Shown here piece after piece: positions 23,401 to 38,400 of a stretch of DNA of 64,000 nucleotides. Positions within the stretch are counted from its first letter, which is position 1, and every line of letters starts with the position of its first letter. This DNA is from Lineus longissimus (lineage: Eukaryota > Nemertea > Pilidiophora > Heteronemertea > Lineidae). The DNA is taken from assembly GCF_910592395.1 (NCBI RefSeq), contig NC_088324.1, positions 14,968,953-15,032,952 of the forward strand, read 5' to 3'. Both the position numbers and the translations under genes were made by a program. The notes beneath the pieces are model-generated. The model was given only the letters and a program-made list of their open reading frames with translations, was not told the origin of the DNA and did no database searches.

Positions 23401-26400
23401 CTGCACATGCGACTTGCGCATGACCGGAACTTGATCGTCTTATCAACGCCGTCGCCTCGCTCCAAGGCCCTGCCTGTATTGAGCACTATTGTTGCCGCGA
23501 AAATTTGTTTGTAGCAAGAATAACGTATAACAACAATGAATCATAAAAGATTTCAATTTATGTCTAAGCAAGTGTGTTCCTGTAATCGTTGCTCTTAAGT
23601 ACGAATTGATCAATTGCGGCCATTTTCAGTCCATTTCCACGGGCCACTTCCTGTCCAACATGGAAGCTATCGAAATTGGCAGGGAATATGGTCGCATAAT
23701 ATGTCTCGTTTGGAGAATGTGCAATGGCGGAAATCGAAATTGGCAGGGAATATGGTCGCATAATACGTCTCGTTTGGAGATTGTGTAATGGCGGATCAAA
23801 TTTTCACGACCCATCGCCAAACGTCTGTCTCGTCCCCTAAAATATGTCGTTATTGCTCGCTAAATAATTCTGAAAATTCGCACTGCACACCTTTGATGTT
23901 TCGAAAAACAACTCATTATACTATTTGATTTACTTAATGTCCAGTTTTCCCTAAACTTCGCGAACACGAATCCACCTGGGTTCTCCAATCACCAATGATA
24001 TACACAGTGCATTGCATACACCGTAGTCACATGGAACGGGGTTATAAATTGGGGGAATTTGCCTAGCTAAACCAAGAGTCTCCTTTCAACCCTACATACG
24101 TAGGTTGACGGAGACTAATGAAGGGCTTAGAACAGTTGTTGACAATAGGTGCATGGTGACTGTCTATCTGCTCTTGTCAGCAACTCAGTTTAGTTTTTTT
24201 CTTCAGAAGTGTGCTCTCTAAATCCCTTCAACATTGTCTCAACGAGCGAACATGAACTTGGGTATCAACTGCACTTGCTTTCCTTATCATATCACATGCA
24301 GATGAACATTTAAAGCTGAAAGAATATCTCCCTAAATCACAAATTCAGAAAAAAGCTCTTGAAGTCAAACCAAACAAGTGAATAAGTGAGGAATGAACAT
24401 GAATCTAATCAACTGAGGTTCCCTTCTCAGGACTGAATTGAAATTGTTCCCAATTCCAAGCAGCCAAACAGTGGTTAGACCAACGTTTATTATCCCCACG
24501 ACACATGCAACCCTCCTGAGCTCAATTATAAACCCATTCTACAACATCCACTAAAATGACAAGGATATACAACATGCAGCAAGTAACCTTTTAAAAGCAG
24601 TATAACTATAAGCCTTTTCTTGAAACAAATGTCTTGTGCGGCAACTTTTGTCACATCTTCTTATTTGTAAACAATCCTAACTGATTTCCTAATTGTTAGG
24701 GTATTAAAAGTACATCAGTTGAATAGGAGAGTGAGCCATGGTCTGGCGCCTACCCACGACCTTGCACAGGCACACAGTAGTTGCTTGCTCTTCTGTAGGT
24801 CAACAGGCTCATGTCGTTGATCTTAAGTGAAGTCAATACACAAACAAACATATACATGTAATGCAATTTATAACAAAGAAATAAAACACAAAAAACAAGG
24901 TCGTGCACATACATTGATATCCTACCACCATGACACTAGCAGGACCCACCATAGGCACAGTCAGAAACCCTTCATTGAAACAAGGGTACCTTATGTATCA
25001 GCAGAAAGGGCCAAACTATTGGACAACATATATGATTGTTAACCTACTCAATACCCTAGAGCAGGGTGCTTCAGGCTCCTAAACTTCTATATGAAAAGTG
25101 GAGGCCCAACCAAAACAAACAGTTCATTGAACTTTTGGAAATAAATAAACAGTACGGTGGAATGAAATTCACCGGTGAGGAAAGCTGGAGTTGTGAAGTG
25201 AATCTTGACATGCATGATTGAGATTCAAAAAGTTAGCTCCTGTTATCAGCACACATTACTTTTCTAAAAGTTGTTCCTGGCTGATACAAAGCCACAACTC
25301 GTCCTTTACACAGACATCCACTGATGACCTGTACATGTTCAAATCTTGATACCGGTAACTGCACTGCAAAAGCAGTAGCTAACATTATGACGCAATAGTG
25401 CAGGTAAGATTCGCAGTTGACAAGACCCCAACTTCTCCTACAGTTCGAGAGGACGTGACAGGACAAGGACCTATCGAGAGACTCCCAAAAGGGGGCAGCA
25501 CTCTCAAGAAAAGGATTCCTACCACCCAGAAAGTATAAGTTTAAGATATGGAGAATGCATGCAAAGTATGGTACATCCATGGCTATTGGAACAGAATCTC
25601 ACTGGTTAGTCCCAGCACCGAGGGTATGAAGACATTATCATCACATTAAGGTTCATCCTTCCCCCCCAGCTATAGAAACCAACTCCTGTTGTCCACACTG
25701 CTTTAGGACTGTACTGTAAATCACTGTACACGTCCTGTTCTGAACTCAAGGCAGTCAGACGTTGAAGCAAAATTAGTCTGTAGTCCCTGCTGACACTTCT
25801 GTCACTGGCAGTTGAGAAGTCCAGATGTTTTAAAATCAATTTCATCTTAATTTTCAACAACAATCGCAATCACCAGCATGTATGATCCCTTTGAGTTGCT
25901 AGTGTAGCTAAACTGGTACTATAAACAACATCATAAATGTCAGGCCACATTATAACGACTGCCCCAAAGAGGTGACATTCCGGGTAGAAGGATCCCTGTG
26001 AGAGCATCTAAAGCATAGCTTAAAGCTTACCCCTAAAAACTTATCCATCATCTACAAGAAAGGAGACAAAGAGGACAAACATATGAAATGGCTGTGTGGT
26101 GAATGCAGTATGTCAGTGTGCACATGATGAAGTGAAAAGAGAATTGGCTAAACTGGAAGGTCCACTGTAAAATCACTTTAAAATTGGTAGAAGAATGAAT
26201 TTTCATTCAACTATAAATCTTCCAGTGAATGGTCATATCAAAAGGGTTACAAATGGTACCATCAGGAAGAGCCCATTGGGAGGTCGCCGACGGATGGTCA
26301 CATCAGTAGGATGTGACACCTAACTTTTGAAGTGCGCGTGCTTCTCACCACACTATACAAATCCTGGAAGAGTGATCATCCTTCATGAAGTTTGCAAAAT

Positions 26401-29400
26401 GGATTATATCGGTCCAACACAAAACAAAAGTGATTTAACAGTAAACCCACAAATGTTAAAAGCCTGTTTCGATTAAAATGGTCAGTGTAAATCTGTTGTA
26501 CAAATGTAAATATGTCCCGAAGATGCAATTTCTGTCAAATTGAGGAAGAAGAAAAACTTCACAACTTTTCATTCGAAGCCACCTGATTGGTCAAGAGTAG
26601 ACCTTTTTTCTGAAGATCAACCAATCAGAAGGCTTATTTTGAAAAGAGATGTTTAATATGCACCCATAAGACCTCATCATAAAACACCAGGTTGATTTTA
26701 AACCTTGCCCTCTGTACAATACATGAAGACCGGAGAGTAAAACATGCCATAAAACATGAGCACTGGTTGACGACACCACTTGACAGGTCATGACAAGACT
26801 TGGAAGCTCTATGTGATAGTCGGGAGGGAGACATAGGCATTCAGATTCAAAAAAATTCACATCCAGCTATTAAAAAAAACTTCAGAAAATTTCAGTGATG
26901 CATTTTTTTGTCAATGGCATACCCTGAGAGGACTATGGATATCTTTCCTTTGACAACTAGATACAATAAATCTCATAGAGATTGGACTGGTTTAAACCAG
27001 ATCATTGCATAAACAGACAGGTTCCCAAGTCCAAGCTGCAAGTCTGTTTACAGAATGAATAAAACTGCATGTCCAGTAGAGTCTGATTAAAATACAAAGT
27101 TAACTGCATGCAGTTGTATGCAGTTGTATGCAGTTGTATTATTAACTTGGTTTGGTAAAATTTGAGTTGGTTTTTATTCTGAGAAATTCAAAACATTTTT
27201 TGAATTTCCTTCAGTCCTGTCGGGGATAGATATTCAAAAGCTGCAAAACTGGACAGAATTTAAAAACACAATCCCAAACCATGCAGCTATCTCATACCAG
27301 TTTCATATTTACAACTTTAAAAACAATATAATTTGATTTGTTTTGTTGGTTAAAAAGCAAAACTTGACCAAGTCAGTGCTTTGATTAAATAGCAGCAGTG
27401 ATGGACAAGACTGGTTAACAATGAACACATGCAGTAAACCCCATGTGTGTATATCACTCGCAGGCCATTTCAGACCCATTTCACTTTGATTTCCTGCAGG
27501 CAGAACATAGATCTGCATGGCGTAACCCATCACTTTGCCAAAAGAAATAAACCGAACAAAATTTAGTCATGTTCACAAATGGTGTCAATGTTATGGGGTT
27601 TACAGTACATGTCAAAACTTTTTGATGAAAAAATATGAAACTTCACCACAACCACAGTTGAAACTTTCTAGTGCTCTCCATGGATATAACAAACAAACAT
27701 GTTTGTTTGAAAAAATTATCACCTTGTGTTTCACAGGGCTTTTTCTCTCCTTCGAAACATAGGTGAAACAAATTTCTCACTTTTTGATCACATATAGCAA
27801 ATAATTTTGCTAGAATTCGCCAAATTTTTCGCCACGGAGAACACTCTCTCTAAACCTTAAGCATGACATGTGCCCTCTAGTGACAATAGCTGTACACACT
27901 CCGGTAAAGAGATGAGAAAAGTTTATTGCCTGACCCCGTTCTTTCCTACCTTGGCTTTACACATCAACATCACACGGTCGAACAGGAACACATATCTGAA
28001 ACAAAGGAGAAGTTAGGATTTGGCGGTAGGATTCTGCCCTGATTTGGTTGTTCTTATTCTACACTGCCTTACAACTTTGACCTCACAATAGGCAAACAGA
28101 CATTGGGAAACCTGCAGACATCAAGACAGAAAGTACAGACATCACTCAGCTAATCCATTCTCCAAACGGACTGAAGATTATCTCTCTGCCACACCAACTT
28201 CCATTACACCATGAGGTCCCAGATGTGGCAGATGATATCTGAATTACAGATCAATAGCGATTGATATTCACCTTTGAAGAAGAAAACCCCAGCCCGACTG
28301 ACATACCTTGTCTTGGGTCTATTATCATCATGTGACCTCACCCGAAGTTCACCATCTTTCTGTAGTCGACCATAATCTTTCAGGGAAGTATTCTCAGGCT
28401 GCAAAAGAGAAGAAATGAACTGTGAATGCACAATGCAACAATTCAAGTGTTGGGTCATACTGGAAGTGGAAGGTATCTGACTCTCAATCCAAGGATTGTT
28501 GGGTTCAAATCAAAGTCTGGTTGTTACTTTGTCCTTCACAGGTCAAGTTCAAGTCAACACTGCAGGAACAGCTCCTTGATACACCAGAGTGCTTTCCAGA
28601 AGACCTATAATAGTTGCAGTCATCATAAAATGGTTTGAGATAGACCAAGGCCAGTATCAAAGTGGTCTATATACTCCTACTCACCCAAGTCAGCTCTGTA
28701 ATACTTTCTTGTATTTCCTTGATAAGAAGAAGTCGTTCGTTGTCTCTCTTCACTTCGTTCACGTAGGCTGACAGATCTTCCATAGCTTCGAGAGCCTTCT
28801 GGAGGCCATCTTTGTCTTGGTCGGGGTCGGTGTGTTTGATTAACTCCTGAAGAAGATAACAATCTCATTCACATAAAACTTGTAAAGGGCCGACATTTTC
28901 AGATTTATAGAAACGTAATAGGGAACTGTGAAGATCCCAGGTCATAATCATAGCACTGTCGTTCAATGAAAGAGAAATGCAAGTTTACAGACTTACCGGT
29001 AGTTGAATGAATTGCCATGCCATGCCAGTCTGTATAGCAAAAGACACTTCGAAGGGCTATCGCCAAGTTCTATAAATCAAAGCTACAAAACTGACCTGTC
29101 CTTGAGAACAAACAACGAATGTGTAAAGAGAAAGTGTTACCTTGAGAAGTAAGTGATACTTTAGAACTCGTTGCATAGGAACAAGAAGAAGGTCTCGTAA
29201 TCTGAACTTTCCATCTTTGGCATTTCGTTGGCACTCCTAGAAAAGACAAAAGGATGAAGATGAAGAATTCTATGACAATAGACCCCAAGGTGACAGCCCA
29301 ACCCCATGCAATGACATGATATCTAGTTTTTTATAAGAATTATTCATCACAGTTCAGTTTCTTGAATACCTACCAGTATACTTTGTTTGATCAGCTCGTT

Positions 29401-32400
29401 TTTGGAGACTTCCTCAATGTGTGTTTGCGCATCAGGCAGATGTGAGCAGAAATCACTGTAGATTAAAAACTTTGTTTTCCATTTTAAAAAACAGTCACTA
29501 ATTTTTGGCGAGGCCGGAGTGCTTTGCGTTGGTGCTGCGCATGCCTTGTGTAGCTCACTGTGAAAGCCAGTGTGAACTTGGGCGAGGTCCTGGAAAGCAG
29601 AAGAGATCATTTTATAAAATTCTGAAGAAAGCCTATCATTTTGAACTTAAACAAGAAATTACTTTTGGATGTCTCCTACACTTTTAGAGACTTTGTGCAC
29701 TGTCATCGGTCATCCAGCCACCCTCCCAAGTTCTCCCCACCACTTGGACTCGGGTGTTAGACAAACAGTCATATCGCCCTACCCTCTATAAGGGAGGGTC
29801 TCTTGCTATGGTACCTCTACTCACCTCTACATATTTAAATACGATTTCCCTGTCAATCTGTGGTAAGACATTTCTCAAAGGCCTCAAGAAATGCTACAAA
29901 AAATAGAAAGAAAATTTCACCATTTTTAAAATCTATATGAATAGAAATCAGTTACTCTGTGAAAAATTTACATTAGTCCTTCAACATAATCAACACTGAA
30001 ACATTCACTCTGGAAAACTGTAAAATTTTTGGGCAAAATGATTTTGTCTCAGATTATATGGACTTGACTATAATTACGCAGTAGTCTTGGCAAACTCACT
30101 GTTATAATCATATTCAGCGCATCCACATAGTTATTTTCCGTCTCAACCAACTCCTTGATGCAGAAATCACGTTTTGATTTGGCGGGGGCGGTCGGACTCG
30201 GTGGTAGAGCGGCCGCCTGACCTTTTGTTGTCCCACCGCAGACTATCGTGTCGTAAATGTCCTCCTCTTCATCATCATCGTCATCCCGGTCATAGATGGT
30301 TATGTCCTGAATGTCTCTGAAAAACACATTAAAAATTGTTAAAACAAAATTGGCTGTAGTGTTATTTCAAGTCGCGACTTAGGAAACAGGAAAGTTGAGG
30401 ACAAATGATGCTCCCAGTCTGAGTCTAGTTCAAAGGCAAACAGGGAATTGCTGCAGAGAGGGGTCCAAAATGACCTCCAGGAGAGGGGTTTACATTCTCT
30501 CTTTGTTTCATTTCCTCCTCTTCGAAGTCATTCTCACCAAATGCCCAAATATTGACTGAAAGAGGATATCACATCAGATCTGTCGGTTCAACTATCGATG
30601 TTTGTGCTATCTCGGCAGAATACAGCAAAAGAATTAGTCATCGTATCATTGTATGTGAGTAATATGATGAAAAGGTGATGGAGTACTACGAGCAGGAATA
30701 AAACAGAACTGATCAATACCCGAGGGGGATAATCAATGGAAATACACTCATTTTTTAACTGGCAGCATAGAAATAGCTACCATGGGAGGGGTGGGTGTGC
30801 GTGTCAGGCTAGTGCCAGCAGTTTTTCAGGTATGATTCGCCACTGGAGATATCATAACTGAAGCTGTGGGTGAAACATTGGGCAGCAGATAATGAATTCT
30901 ATTTGAATGTGTCCACTCGGTAGCGCAGAAATAGCTTACCAGCTTACAGCATAGGCGTTAGAGGGCGGGAGGGGTGGGTGAGCACTCCAACAGTTGCAAC
31001 TACTGATTGATGGATCATGGTTGTTGTAAATATTGAAGCTAAATTCTGACACCAACAAACTACAAGCTGGCAGAGACACTGTCTATTGCATTAGCCAAAT
31101 TACCGTTATGAGAAGAAGACCTCAATGAACTTGTCAAATATGGCATTTCAATTTCATTAACCCCTAAGAAACTTAACGCGCCTAACCACGCCATCAGTAT
31201 CAGCAGCCACCTGACAGCAAACAATGGTACCTGTATCTGTGACAAGTCGATCAATTAATGGAGATACAATGGCAAGAATCAATAGGCATTGTCAATGCTG
31301 GATGTGGCATCTTCTACTCTAGAGGTAGTAGAACGAAGCACTGGGCTCAACATGCATGGCACTTACTGGGGATGACAAAATTTACTGACAGAACGATGAA
31401 ATCTTGTCCCCATTGGTACAATATACCTCTGATTTTGGAACATGAAAACCTACTATGGATTAATTTGATAGCGACTCCAGAACAAAATGCAATAATTACA
31501 TCGATATTGGTACAGTCAACTAGAGAACTGAATGAATGGATCTGTCAGGAACAATCATCATAGATGTCAGACTAACTCCAATGTAGGATGAAGCATTCAG
31601 AAATGGTAAACGACGGTTGAATCATCTTCATTGGGAATTCATTGGTTCAGAGGGGTTTGTTCAGTGGCCAACTGAAGTGCAACAGCTATACTCTCAATAT
31701 CTGAGACCAAGTAGATTACTTTGGATCTGTTTCCTCCACAAGACATTTTGAAATTGGCCATCTTAGTGCAATATCACAGTCATTTTGACTCGTTCAATGT
31801 AATCTTCTATTGATAGAAAAAGTCATTGACTGATCTTTATTTATGGTGTTCATATTCAGGTCAGCTGAGTAAACATATTACACAATCTGGAACTATCAAA
31901 AGTAGGTCAATCCCAAAGTACAACAGGACCCGAGGCCTTAGATTTGATTGCTGGACCCAGAGAAGTTCCCCGATTGAGAAACTAGGAAGTTATTGCTAAT
32001 CCCCCTCCAAATGACAAGAATATAGGTCAAAATATATAACCAAATGAGCGCTCTTCGAAAGACATGTCATATGGTTTTCACTTCTATGGCCTGTGGTATG
32101 TCACTACAATTTGATTTGTGACAAGTTTATATTTTTTAATTTCAGCTCCAAAAGAATTCCTTCCAAATTACTGAGAGATGTATAGACTTAAATCTAAGAT
32201 ATTTGGTGGGTGATCAATGAGTTTAAAAGTCAAATCATGCTTATGGTTTACGACTTGCACCTCATTGTAATAAAATGAATAATGAAAGTGAATATTCCAA
32301 ATTTATATAGGGCATTTAACAGTTCAGTTGCTCAACTGTGCTCTGATATATCAATCATTAGTGTATACTTCATGCATTTATAGGCCTGAACATCCTGGAT

Positions 32401-35400
32401 TCATGCTCAACGCCCTGACATGAAGAGTTAGTCCAAACTGATCATATTCCATGTATTCAGCACACAGGACTAAACATTTCTAAACCAAAACAAAACATAC
32501 AAATTACATCATGAAAAAATCACAAAAAAACTTGATCGAGTTTTTCGGATAATCGCATTTATCATCTGTCATTAGCATGAGCACCGCCACTGTAGCAGTT
32601 AAAGATAACTAGAGAATCGCACAGGTATCTGTTGCCATGGAAACCAACTATTTGATGCAGCATTTTTAAAATGCAAGTACTGCAGTTTAAGTATGTAGAC
32701 CTTTCACAGCAGGACTTCAATCACAGATGACATTTATTTCAAGCAATATTCCCCCAACTTGCACAAAACCCGTCATGTGGAGGAAATGCATTCTGCTGCC
32801 CAAAAGACAGATACTTACTTCATGAGGTCTTCTAGGTTTTTATAATCGTGATGGAACTGTAGCTCTTCATTGATGGGGAAGCCATGGCCGATTTTCTGGA
32901 GGACGTGCGGCGTCTTCGACAGCTTGGACAAGGTGTTGATGACCTGGAGAATAAAACAAATTTACCATAGCAACCATCAACGAAGGGGCATTCACTTTTG
33001 AAAGTTTGAGAGAAAAAACAAATTCAGCTTAAATTTTTAAAAAGATAAAGCAGTTTTATAAGTGTTTCCATGAGAGCACAATAATAAGGTTTGGCTAGAC
33101 ATCCTCGAAGAACGTAGAAGAACATTGGTCCCCTCTACCTGTCCCTTTTGAAAATACTTCTATCCCTGAGGAGCCCCACTTTCCTCCCCTAACCCTAAAC
33201 TTTACCCATCACAAGCCCCACGATGATAGCCAAACCACAGCATCTTCAATATCAGTCGGCAAATTCTCACCGTCTCATGTTGTTTATCAAGTACTGACTC
33301 GGATTAGCTGTTTACCTACAACAAGTACAACTCTCACAGGGCACCAGCCTCTCAGGAAAAACAGAAGAGAGGCAACCAGAGGCTATCAAGGCACCACTTT
33401 CACCGGCACTTTCATAGTTAAGTCTTCATAAGATTTTCATGGACTGATGCATGGTCAAGTGGTTTGATTCATTTGTGACTCTTCGTGATCTCAGACAAGT
33501 CTCTCGGCATCAAACAGCGACAACATTACTTGAGTGAAAGAGCTTTTTTAATTTTAAGCCAAGTACATTTTGGGTGCAATGCCAGGGCAAGTGAAGAGCC
33601 TAGTATTCAGATTTCATATTTGAATGCGAAAACTCTTCCATTCCATTCTATATCCTAGCCCACTCTTTGTCAAGCACGTCTCAACAGAATCCAGCATCTT
33701 TTCCTTGGCCTTGCTAGCCCTAGGCACACATACAGGTAGTCTTTGGAACGTAAGATAGAGTATAAACATGCAATTATGATGAGCTGCCTCTGCTAAGTTA
33801 CTTTGCACTGCCAACTTCATGTTCCAGACTTTCAAACTCCATCAATTGCATGGAAGTCACTGTTTTCACTTTTCTTGAACTAATGGACCTAATGGTGGCA
33901 ACGTGTCAAAACAGTCTGGGGAGACACCATAAGTTGGTCTATGTTTGGGCCCGGTTCAGCGTTCGGACAAGGTTTTCTAGTGGTGGATCAAAGGAAAGTA
34001 GAAAGGAATATGTTTGGGTCAGTGGCATTAGGAAACACTGGTTACTTACTTCAGTTCTTATGCCAGGAGAAAGGCTTGGCAGGACCTGGCTTTGAAATCA
34101 TTCAGTTTGTTTGGGAATTCAGACGAATAATACTTCCTCAACATCTATAAAACCTCGAGGTTTTGTACATGCGCATACAGTATTTTCAAATTACCTGGGA
34201 TTCCACACATGCAACGTCATGTGTCCATCATGCAGTGACACTCAAACTAATTACATCTACTGGTACATATGTTAGTTAATGAGTGTCATAACTGTGACCC
34301 AATTTATTCTTGGCAAAGACATTTCTTAAAATATCTTTTTGTAGTTTTCAAGGCTAAAACAGTTAGAGAAAAGGCCTCATATCCGGAATACAGGGAGTTT
34401 AACCCTGAAACCATTTGACGGTCTGCAGTGATGGCAACTGGGCCTTCATGGCTGTGATGGCACTGGCACACCTCACTGGAAGATAGGGGTGCACGATTCA
34501 AAGAACGCCCTTGAAGTCGGGGGGGGAGGGGGAGGGGGGCATCTGCATGGGGCACTACCTTCTAGTTCCACACCTGCAGCATATAATCAATCTCTTCACG
34601 ATTTTAAAGGTTTCGGGCCGGACTCATTTTGCTCACCTTTCCAAAGTTCCTCATGTCGAAGAGCTCGTAACTGTCGAACAGTTCTCCCTCCTTGAGCCCA
34701 AACTTGGATTTGCATGTCTGTAAAAACGCCCGAATATTTTTTAGGCAGAGAAACTGAAAAGAGAAAAGATTGGACATTTGAGCCATAGTGAGCATAAATA
34801 TTGCGTACTGGACATCCTTCGGTGTGAGCCCAGAGGTTTGAGAAGGGTGCTCCTGCATCTACCACTTCAGACAGTAGTCACTAACGACTACCAAAACATA
34901 CCCAACACTGGCTTGCTCATTACAAGCCCTCGAACTGCAAAATATATCTCAGGTCAAGGCCTGTACAGAAGGGTCTCCTGGTGTGGTCTGAGGACTCAAC
35001 AGCAGTGATGGCAGATATGTATTTTCTTAATGTGACATTTTTCAGCCTCTAAGTTACTAGGATACTTCGCAGTTTGTTTCATTGATCTGAGTACCCCAAC
35101 CAAACAGGACATGATACAATTGGACGTTGATCTAAGAAAGATTTATATGGCAAGTTGTAGGCATGACTCATAAATCACTATGCCATAGTGATTATTGACA
35201 GAGTACATCACACAGAATCAGATGTTGATCAGACTTGCATGATTCTGCGAAATTGGTCACAGGAGGAGTGAGCTGGCACCTGTGTCACATACCCAATGAT
35301 AACCAGATGGCCAGAAATAGATTTCCCTGTGATGCTTAGCTTCAGTTATTGACAAACCATAGGAGGTTCAGTACCAATTCAGAGAATGCTTGGTTTGTGA

Positions 35401-38400
35401 TTCTGTAATAAATGTAGCTCATCATAGGAACATCACCAGGAGATATCCAAATGATAACCAGATGGATAAAATGTTGAAGATGTGGATAGGGTCATTATAG
35501 TCATCTTTAAATATTGGTACAGACTGATTCCAGATTCTGACTTCAATTTGAGTTCATTTGGTTATTCTGTAGTGCATGATGCACACAGTTCATTGTATGG
35601 ATTTTCAGTTTGGTATTGACAAACTCTTGGAATCCAACCCCCATGAAACACACGGCCAACTCTTCATAGAATCAATTTGCGTGTAGTACGTTTTGCCCAT
35701 CTGTTAGCACCAATCAGCTGACTTCTTTCAGCAGGACGAGCACTCAGTAAGATGCTGACGGCATGTGTTCATCATTCATGTAGTGTGAGCAATTCATGTT
35801 CTTGGTTTGAAGGTGCATGCAGGTACATCTTCCAGCTCGTCTTCTGCGCGTTTGCAATGACATGTCGCAAAATCTCATGTCAAACTCCATATCTGAATTC
35901 TGATCATAACTGATTATGGCCCAGTATGAATTCTAACATGTCTAATGAGATACCAAGTACAAGTACATGTGTGAATGCCTAGCTCAAGGTAACAGATCAC
36001 TGGACAGGTGGCCAAAACATGACACAAGCCACTCAGTTTTTGAAAACAATGTCATTCGTGTTGTACATTGTATTGTCAAAACCATTATATAATGCATTAA
36101 TAGCCACAAAATATACCATATACGAAACTGACAGATAGTCAGTAATCAGTGCATCAGGAGAATAGATTACATGCAACATTATCTCTCAGCTAAACATTTC
36201 CCATGATTAACGAGACAAAATAATGTAATTGATAGAGATGTATGGAACATACAACAATTACATTGACATTGTATTGTTGATGAGCACTGCAATGTCTACA
36301 TTATGGCTATGCAGTCTGTCAAAGTTCTATCCACTCATTGGTTTCGGTTCAGATAACCCTCCTGTCCTTCACCCTCAGATTGAGACCTCAACAAACACAC
36401 AACAATGTATGACAACAGCACAGAAGGTGTGATCTAATGACAAGGACTCAATGATTTATAAGCAAGTTTTCCTTGAACAATGGAATTAACCACTTGTATT
36501 ACAATTACAGTTGTTTATGACAAGAAAATGAGTGATTTTAAGAGGAAAACCTATTTCAGGAATCAACTGAACTCTGGAGTCATAAATGGAATCATGTCAC
36601 ACTAGACGAAAAACCACTGAAGGGACAGACAAGAACTTGCTATCAGCAGAACAAGAAAATTCTTGGAATCAACATTTTCAGTTCAAAATAATGATGGCAG
36701 TAGTGCCAAACTTATCATCATTTATCAATAGAGCCTAGATTCCTGAATGGTGAGGAAATTTCTGGCTCCAAGAAGACGAATATTAGTCATCAGCTTCAAG
36801 TACATGTAGGATATTCGCAAAAAATAGTCTTAACATTTCAATAAATGAACAGTGAAAAGGGGTATGACCAGGCACTGCTGAGGGTTCTATAAAGTTTGAC
36901 AGTTGAAGGGCTTCATGTATGGGGCTTGAAAGCTGTCCATGGTAGGGGTGGTATTTTGAGATCTGAATGGAAATACATGTATGAGCTCATAACAAACACA
37001 TGCAGATGTACTGGGAGAAAGCCATTGCAGAGGAACAATAAACGGACCTGGACTTATCTAGGGTGCAGTAGGAGGGAGCTTAAGTTTGAGACCCTGAAAT
37101 GAAACTCGCCTAACAGTGATAAATCAAAATGAACTTGGATTGGTAAACACTGCAACCAGCATTAACATCCAATTCAAACCAGCATGGTTCCAGACAAAAC
37201 TAATCAGGTAAACACAAAATGTAGGCCTACAAATGTATCCTCTCATTCGTTTTGCATTGTGCAACTAATAACCACTAGGCAAACACAATTAGAGCCAATC
37301 ATGTACCCAGGAACGCTGGCTACACTGGTCACTGCATACCATACAGACACATAACCCAGATTTATTGGGGGACTCGATGAGGATGTGACATTTACAAATT
37401 CAACTAGGCTTACGGTGAGCAGTGGATGCAGGACTGCATGTGGAATTTAGCAGATGCACCAAAAGTGTTTGCCACTGATGCCCTTCCCTGTTGCCTTGCC
37501 CTGCATGTTGCAACTTGACACACTGCAGGTTCTTCTTCACCCTTTTTCACAAGACAAACCTGGCAAAGTGCTCTTTTGCAACAAAATCATTGCTGTGCCC
37601 ATGAGGTGTGATCCATACAATGGATATGGTAGATGAATAGCATTAAATCATTTCAACATTCATTTGACATTGGCAGTAGAGTAGTTGTAGTAGGCCTCCT
37701 AAATATTATATTGCCCGTCCCATTACTTTACTGACCTACATAATGCAGACCTGTCACTAGTATCATTCCATTCAGTAACCTTGCAGATCAAAATGCTGTT
37801 GTCAGCAACAACAAGAGAATGTAAAGTATGTCTGAATGCCAAAACCAAACAAATGACAACCTCCAGGTTTTTGTATTTTAAAACATGATCAAGTCAGCCT
37901 TTACAATAGACATGTCTGTGAATGAATGACAGAATGAACCGTACTTCTGCTTAAATAAAAGTACAGGTACCATCAATTCCAATAATTCACTGGCACCAAG
38001 TCAAACCAGGGATTGGAACATTTTATCACTATTTTCACCTTTATCCAACTCGTAGTTGTACCTCTGATGGAGGCTTCCCTGGAAGACTAAGTGAGAGAAG
38101 CGTAAACTACAGAAGGATTGAGCCACTATCAGTAGCGGGCAGATCCAGAGGGATGGGAAGGCTGCCAGCCAGTCGTATCTGTAATCAGCTGTATCTGAAT
38201 GCCTGTATCAACCAGTGATTACAAACCTAGGTCAGACGGGGGTATCACAGGTTGTAACCTCAGGGTGATAACAGGAAACATGGCTTATACTTCATGCTTG
38301 CAACACTTACAAGATAACTTTGGAAACCGCATCATGAGGCATTGCCAATGACCAAAATCTAAAACTACGTCAAGCAAATAGTTCATTGAGAAAAAGTGAA